Of a stretch of 9,180 nt of DNA, positions 6,794 to 9,180 are shown one piece after another (position 1 is the stretch's first letter; each line of letters begins with the position of its first letter). A model generated the notes under the pieces. The model did no database searches and was not told the DNA's origin. It worked only from the letters and a program-made list of their open reading frames with translations. The position numbers and the translations under genes are program-made. Where the stretch lies: the NCBI GenBank assembly GCA_013824385.1, contig PNNU01000109.1, forward strand, positions 1 to 9,180, read 5' to 3'. Source of the DNA: Anaerolinea sp. (GTDB lineage Bacteria; Chloroflexota; Anaerolineae; Anaerolineales; Anaerolineaceae).

Positions 6794-7911
6794 CATTTAC
6801 TTAAGATCACAGTTCTTGCAAACAAAGATTTACTACCCTCCCGATAAAATACTATATACTTGCCGAATCCAACAACATGATGCGAAGCAAAAGGATTAAA
6901 AGAAAAACATTCATCTTTAGACTGTAATGGACTCATTTTATCTATACTAAAACCTTCAATTTTTACAGAACTCCAATCTCCACAATTCGATAAATATGCC
7001 ACTTCTTTTCCATCCTCAAGCCACCAAATGGAATTCGGCTTCTCTATTGGTAATTCTCTAATTGATTTATCTATGGAATTAAAGAGATATAGGTTTTTTC
7101 TGGAATCAGAACTTACATATTGAAAAATTATTTTTGTACCATCATCAGAGAACAAACGAGGAGATAATTCCATTTCCTTTTCATCATCAATATGAATTTT
7201 CGTAATTGTCCTATTTGGAATACTAATTTGCCAAATTCCAATTGGTGAATAACAATCATAGTAACCAGTGAACCCTCGATTTACGAAAACAGTATTATTG
7301 TCTTCGCTCCAAAAAACCTCACCAAAATCGCCGGAAAAATTTCCAAGATTAATTATCTCCTCTTTATCAACATCAAAAATGTAAAGTTCGAATATTAAAG
7401 ATTCAGTTAATTTAAAAAGTTCTCCTGAAGTATCTTTTGTCGGAGTGGGTAATACGGAACTTTGAGTTTTAGTAACAGGACTTATTAATTCCGCAAAAAG
7501 GATTTTTTTGTAATTTGGAGAGGGGTAAAAAAATGGGAGTGAAGGGTTTCTGTTTGTTTTCTTACCAATTTCATCGACCATATCTTGATCAAAGAAAACA
7601 TCTTCGATAACTAATGATTCTCGTCTTGTGAGCAAATCAAATTGAAAGTATTGATCACTTGATGGGCTTTCCGTGTAATATATTAGTTTTCCCCTGTTTA
7701 TACCAGTAAAGAAAATAGATTGCATATCAGAGATTTGAAATTCCTCCGATAAGGATATAAGTTATATTGGAATGACTGTTTCGGTAGGTTTGGAAATTAG
7801 CTTGGTGTTTTCTGGAGTAGCAACAGAAGAATCAACTATGCTACAACTAGATAGAAACAAAAACTCTAAACAAAGAAATACTCGGAAATATCGAATAAAG
7901 AAATTGTTCAT
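6793..7911 (-). pseudogene. Beta-propeller lipoprotein gene with an in-frame stop codon
   Basis: Read through one TAA (7764-7762), this is a single 373-codon frame. It starts at the ATG at 7911 behind GGGGAG (7925-7920) with an 8-base spacer. The first 49 residues contain a lipoprotein signal peptide: basic and hydrophobic residues up to FLFLSSC, with the lipobox cysteine at 23, then a Ser/Thr/Pro linker. After the stop come 12 codons in the same frame and then a 310-residue open stretch from an ATG at 7725. That part shows repeated beta-propeller strands of TolB/WD40-like type (RGKLIYYTES, SPNYKKILFAE, FSDDGTKIIFQYVS, WLEDGKEVAYLS), each with an aromatic-rich strand. It lacks its own signal peptide, and its nearest SD (GGAGG) is about 15 bases from the ATG. 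A recent nonsense mutation or a base-call error is most likely; reinitiation is less so. Function unknown, possibly surface binding. Confidence 0.7.
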
Positions 7912-7963
7912 AAAAATTACTCCCCACAGATTGAGTTGCATATCAATCAAATTCATCCCTGTT

Positions 7964-7969
7964 ATTATA
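7964..7969 (-). promoter_or_regulatory. Possible -10 box for the lipoprotein gene
   Basis: The minus strand reads TATAAT, 52 bases upstream of the ATG at 7911, which would give a leader of roughly 45 bases containing the GGGGAG ribosome binding site. No recognisable -35 is found at 15-19 bases. The call rests on the consensus hexamer and its position. Confidence 0.3.
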
Positions 7970-8081
7970 TAAGTTTTTTGTCTGCAAGTGGCGGTTAGGG
8001 TAATTTAATGAGATGATTTGTGGAATTCATGATCTCGCGTTGACAATTGCAATTATTAATTTTTTCTTCATTTATTGCCCC

Positions 8082-8109
8082 TTGACATATCTCCAACGTC
8101 GAGTAAACT
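8082..8109 (+). promoter_or_regulatory. Promoter of the leader ORF and synthase gene
   Basis: A perfect TTGACA (8082-8087) is followed after 16 bases by TAAACT (8104-8109), which matches the -10 consensus at four of six positions. Transcription would begin near 8116, only a few bases before the leader ORF's ATG at 8120, so the leader peptide would be translated from a nearly leaderless mRNA. A second TTGACA at 8040-8045 has no -10 at proper spacing. Confidence 0.55.
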
Positions 8110-8119
8110 AGACAATACT

Positions 8120-8203
8120 ATGACTCAATCGTATCAGTTCGGTAAGCAGCTCAAGAAACTTTCCCCACTCACCACCAGGGTGTGCGGGCTTGCTGCCGTG
8201 TAA
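8120..8203 (+). CDS. 27-residue leader peptide of the synthase attenuator
   Basis: A short ORF (ATG to TAA) lies between the promoter at 8082 and the intrinsic terminator at 8236. It begins MTQSYQFGKQLKK and ends SPLTTRVCGLAAV. Residues 9-13 are Lys-Gln-Leu-Lys-Lys, so three of five codons are lysine; there are four leucine codons in all. No ribosome binding site is seen, but the inferred transcription start is within a few bases of the ATG. Two pairings fit an attenuation switch. GCAGC-tc-AAG (8146-8155, inside the Lys/Leu codons) can pair with CTTGCTGC (8189-8196). The overlapping GGGCTT (8186-8191) can instead pair with AAGCTC (8238-8243) of the terminator stem. A ribosome stalled at codons 9-13 would cover the first and free the second. 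This is inferred from sequence only. The VCGLAAV end could also be a nascent-chain arrest signal. Confidence 0.5.
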   Translation: MTQSYQFGKQLKKLSPLTTRVCGLAAV

Positions 8204-8235
8204 ACAGGTTATTCAAACCAGTTGAATCGAAAAGT

Positions 8236-8266
8236 AAAAGCTCCCCTCCTGGGGAGCTTTTTTTTT
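8236..8266 (+). terminator. Intrinsic terminator (attenuator) before the synthase gene
   Basis: AAAAGCTCCCC (8236-8246) and GGGGAGCTTTT (8251-8261) form a perfect 11-bp stem with a TCCT loop, ending in nine T residues (8258-8266). It ends 23 bases before the synthase ATG and 10 bases before its GGAGG, so transcripts from the 8082 promoter must pass it to reach the gene. There is no other gene on this strand since 6678 that it would terminate, which favours a role as attenuator. A smaller hairpin, ATTCAA (8211-8216) with TTGAAT (8222-8227), lies between the leader ORF and the terminator. Confidence 0.85.
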
Positions 8267-8289
8267 ATCTTGTACCGGAGGAAGCAATT

Positions 8290-9180
8290 ATGGCAGAAAT
8301 ATTGGATAGTACCCTGCGCGAAGGGGAACAAACCCCATTGGTCAACTTAATGGTGGACGAAAAAATCGAGATCGCCCGACGGCTGGACCAGGTCGGTGTG
8401 GAAATGATCGAAGCCGGCGATCCCAGCGTCTCACCGAACGTATTTCAGGCGGTCAAACGCATCGCCAACCTGGGACTGAAAGCTGAGATCGTGGCACACT
8501 CACTGGCTACGCGCAGCGGAATTGCCAAGGCCAAAGAATGCAACGCGGATCGTGTCGTGGTTTTTTACCCGACCTCCAAAATCCACCTGGACGCCAAGAT
8601 GAACAAAAACCAGGAGGAAGCCATCACCTGGATCGTGGATCATGTGCGCTACGCCCGTGAGCTGGGATTAAAAGTCCGCTATACCCCTGAAGACGCCACC
8701 CGTACTGACTTTGATTTTCTGGTGCGTGTGTGCAACGCTGCTATCGAAGCTGGTGCGGACCGCATCAGTTTTGCCGATACACTGGGCATCATGACCCCCA
8801 GCCGCATGTATGAACAGGTCAAAGAACTGCGCGCCCGTCTGGCGCCCTGCAAAATTGACCTGCACTGCCACGATGATTACGGCCTGGCCCTGGCTAACGC
8901 GCTTGAAGGCATCCGCGCCGGTGCGGATTGCATCCACACCACAGTCAACGGCATGGGAGAACGCACGGGTATCCCTGATCTGAGTGAGACCATCCTCGCC
9001 ATGCGCAATTTGATGGGCATTGACCAATATCAACTTCATCCACTGATGGAACTTTCTGCCTACGTTGAAAAAGTGACCGGCTTCTTCGTCGCCCCCAACA
9101 AACCTATTACCGGTGTCAATGCTTTCAGCCATAAAAGCGGCGTGCATACCAACGGCGTGCTTAAAGATCCGCATACCTAT
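8290..9180 (+). CDS. Homocitrate synthase / 2-isopropylmalate synthase family enzyme, 3' end cut off
   Basis: The first 297 codons are present, and the frame is open to the window edge. The enzyme belongs to the DRE-TIM metallolyase family, which condenses acetyl-CoA with a 2-oxo acid. DSTLREGEQ (6-14) holds the family's D6, R10 and E11. The metal-binding LHCHDDYGLALAN (191-203) has H192 and H194. VNGMGERTGIPDLSE (219-233) and AFSHKSGVHTNGVLKDP (278-294) mark the end of the barrel and the linker. LREGEQ rather than LRDGEQSPG and the short start favour homocitrate synthase (2-oxoglutarate as co-substrate, first step of alpha-aminoadipate lysine synthesis) over leucine-pathway LeuA. The lysine codons in the leader agree, but isopropylmalate synthase cannot be excluded. 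Start: ATG with GGAGG (8277-8281) at an 8-base spacing. Expression is probably controlled by the attenuator just upstream. Confidence 0.85.
   Translation, partial: MAEILDSTLREGEQTPLVNLMVDEKIEIARRLDQVGVEMIEAGDPSVSPNVFQAVKRIANLGLKAEIVAHSLATRSGIAKAKECNADRVVVFYPTSKIHLDAKMNKNQEEAITWIVDHVRYARELGLKVRYTPEDATRTDFDFLVRVCNAAIEAGADRISFADTLGIMTPSRMYEQVKELRARLAPCKIDLHCHDDYGLALANALEGIRAGADCIHTTVNGMGERTGIPDLSETILAMRNLMGIDQYQLHPLMELSAYVEKVTGFFVAPNKPITGVNAFSHKSGVHTNGVLKDPHTY

Noticed and set aside
6599..6847. Small plus-strand open frame across the end of the toxin gene
   Set aside because: It is out of frame with the toxin gene, has no ribosome binding site, and runs through the AT-rich convergent gap into the antisense of the pseudogene.
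6793..7725. Stand-alone 310-residue beta-propeller gene starting at 7725
   Set aside because: There is no properly spaced ribosome binding site and no signal peptide. The missing signal peptide lies upstream in the same frame behind one stop codon.
7762..7956. Start of the lipoprotein at the ATG at 7956
   Set aside because: The ATG at 7911 has GGGGAG at an 8-base spacing and gives a normal signal peptide. The longer form adds 15 residues before it.
8040..8062. TTGACA at 8040 with the palindrome AATTGCAATT at 8045-8054 as a second promoter/operator
   Set aside because: No -10 box lies 16-18 bases downstream, and a 10-base AT-rich palindrome is expected by chance in such sequence.
8171..8192. 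AGGGTGTGCGGGC resembles part of a T-box antiterminator motif
   Set aside because: The T-box consensus needs AGGGTGGNACCGCG. The match stops after AGGGTG, it lies within the leader ORF, and the leader is too short for the specifier stem region.
8668..9174. Minus-strand open frame of 168 codons opposite the synthase
   Set aside because: It is antisense to a well-supported enzyme gene and has no recognisable domain; it follows from the codon bias of the real gene.

Overview
The window looks like a chromosomal segment of a bacterium with moderate GC content. The best guess is a member of the Chloroflexota, class Anaerolineae or a relative. This rests on overall protein style, genes that seem to lack ribosome binding sites and start next to a -10 box, and dispersed-looking palindromes between genes. 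No rRNA or marker gene is present, so the placement is only an inference. I see no tRNA, rRNA, CRISPR array, transposase or integrase.

Layout from left to right. (1) 77-1321, minus strand: a membrane-anchored protein with an HExxH zinc-protease motif, probably expressed from a leaderless mRNA. (2) 1322-1708: a divergent, AT-rich intergenic region with several inverted repeats. (3) 1709-5041, plus strand: a tight three-gene operon for a MacAB/YknXYZ-type ABC export system (HlyD-family adaptor, ATPase, FtsX-type permease), followed by a perfect 15-bp inverted repeat and a clear intrinsic terminator. (4) 5198-6678, plus strand: a two-gene AbiE-type (type IV) toxin-antitoxin system, with winged-helix antitoxin/repressor AbiEi and nucleotidyltransferase toxin AbiEii overlapping by 13 bases. 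A perfect 17-bp-arm inverted repeat spans the -10 box and reaches the antitoxin start codon, which points to autorepression. (5) 6793-7911, minus strand: a beta-propeller lipoprotein gene split by one in-frame TAA, annotated as a pseudogene. (6) 8082-9180, plus strand: promoter, a 27-codon leader ORF, a strong intrinsic terminator, then the 5' part of a homocitrate synthase/2-isopropylmalate synthase family gene that runs off the window. This has the layout of transcription attenuation.

The segment from about 5135 to 7975 is visibly richer in A+T than the export operon and the synthase. It carries the toxin-antitoxin pair and the broken lipoprotein gene, so it reads as an accessory insert between more stable genes. 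The observations most worth following are the leader ORF/attenuator before the synthase, the operator that overlaps both promoter and start codon of the abiE pair, and the single nonsense codon in the lipoprotein gene.
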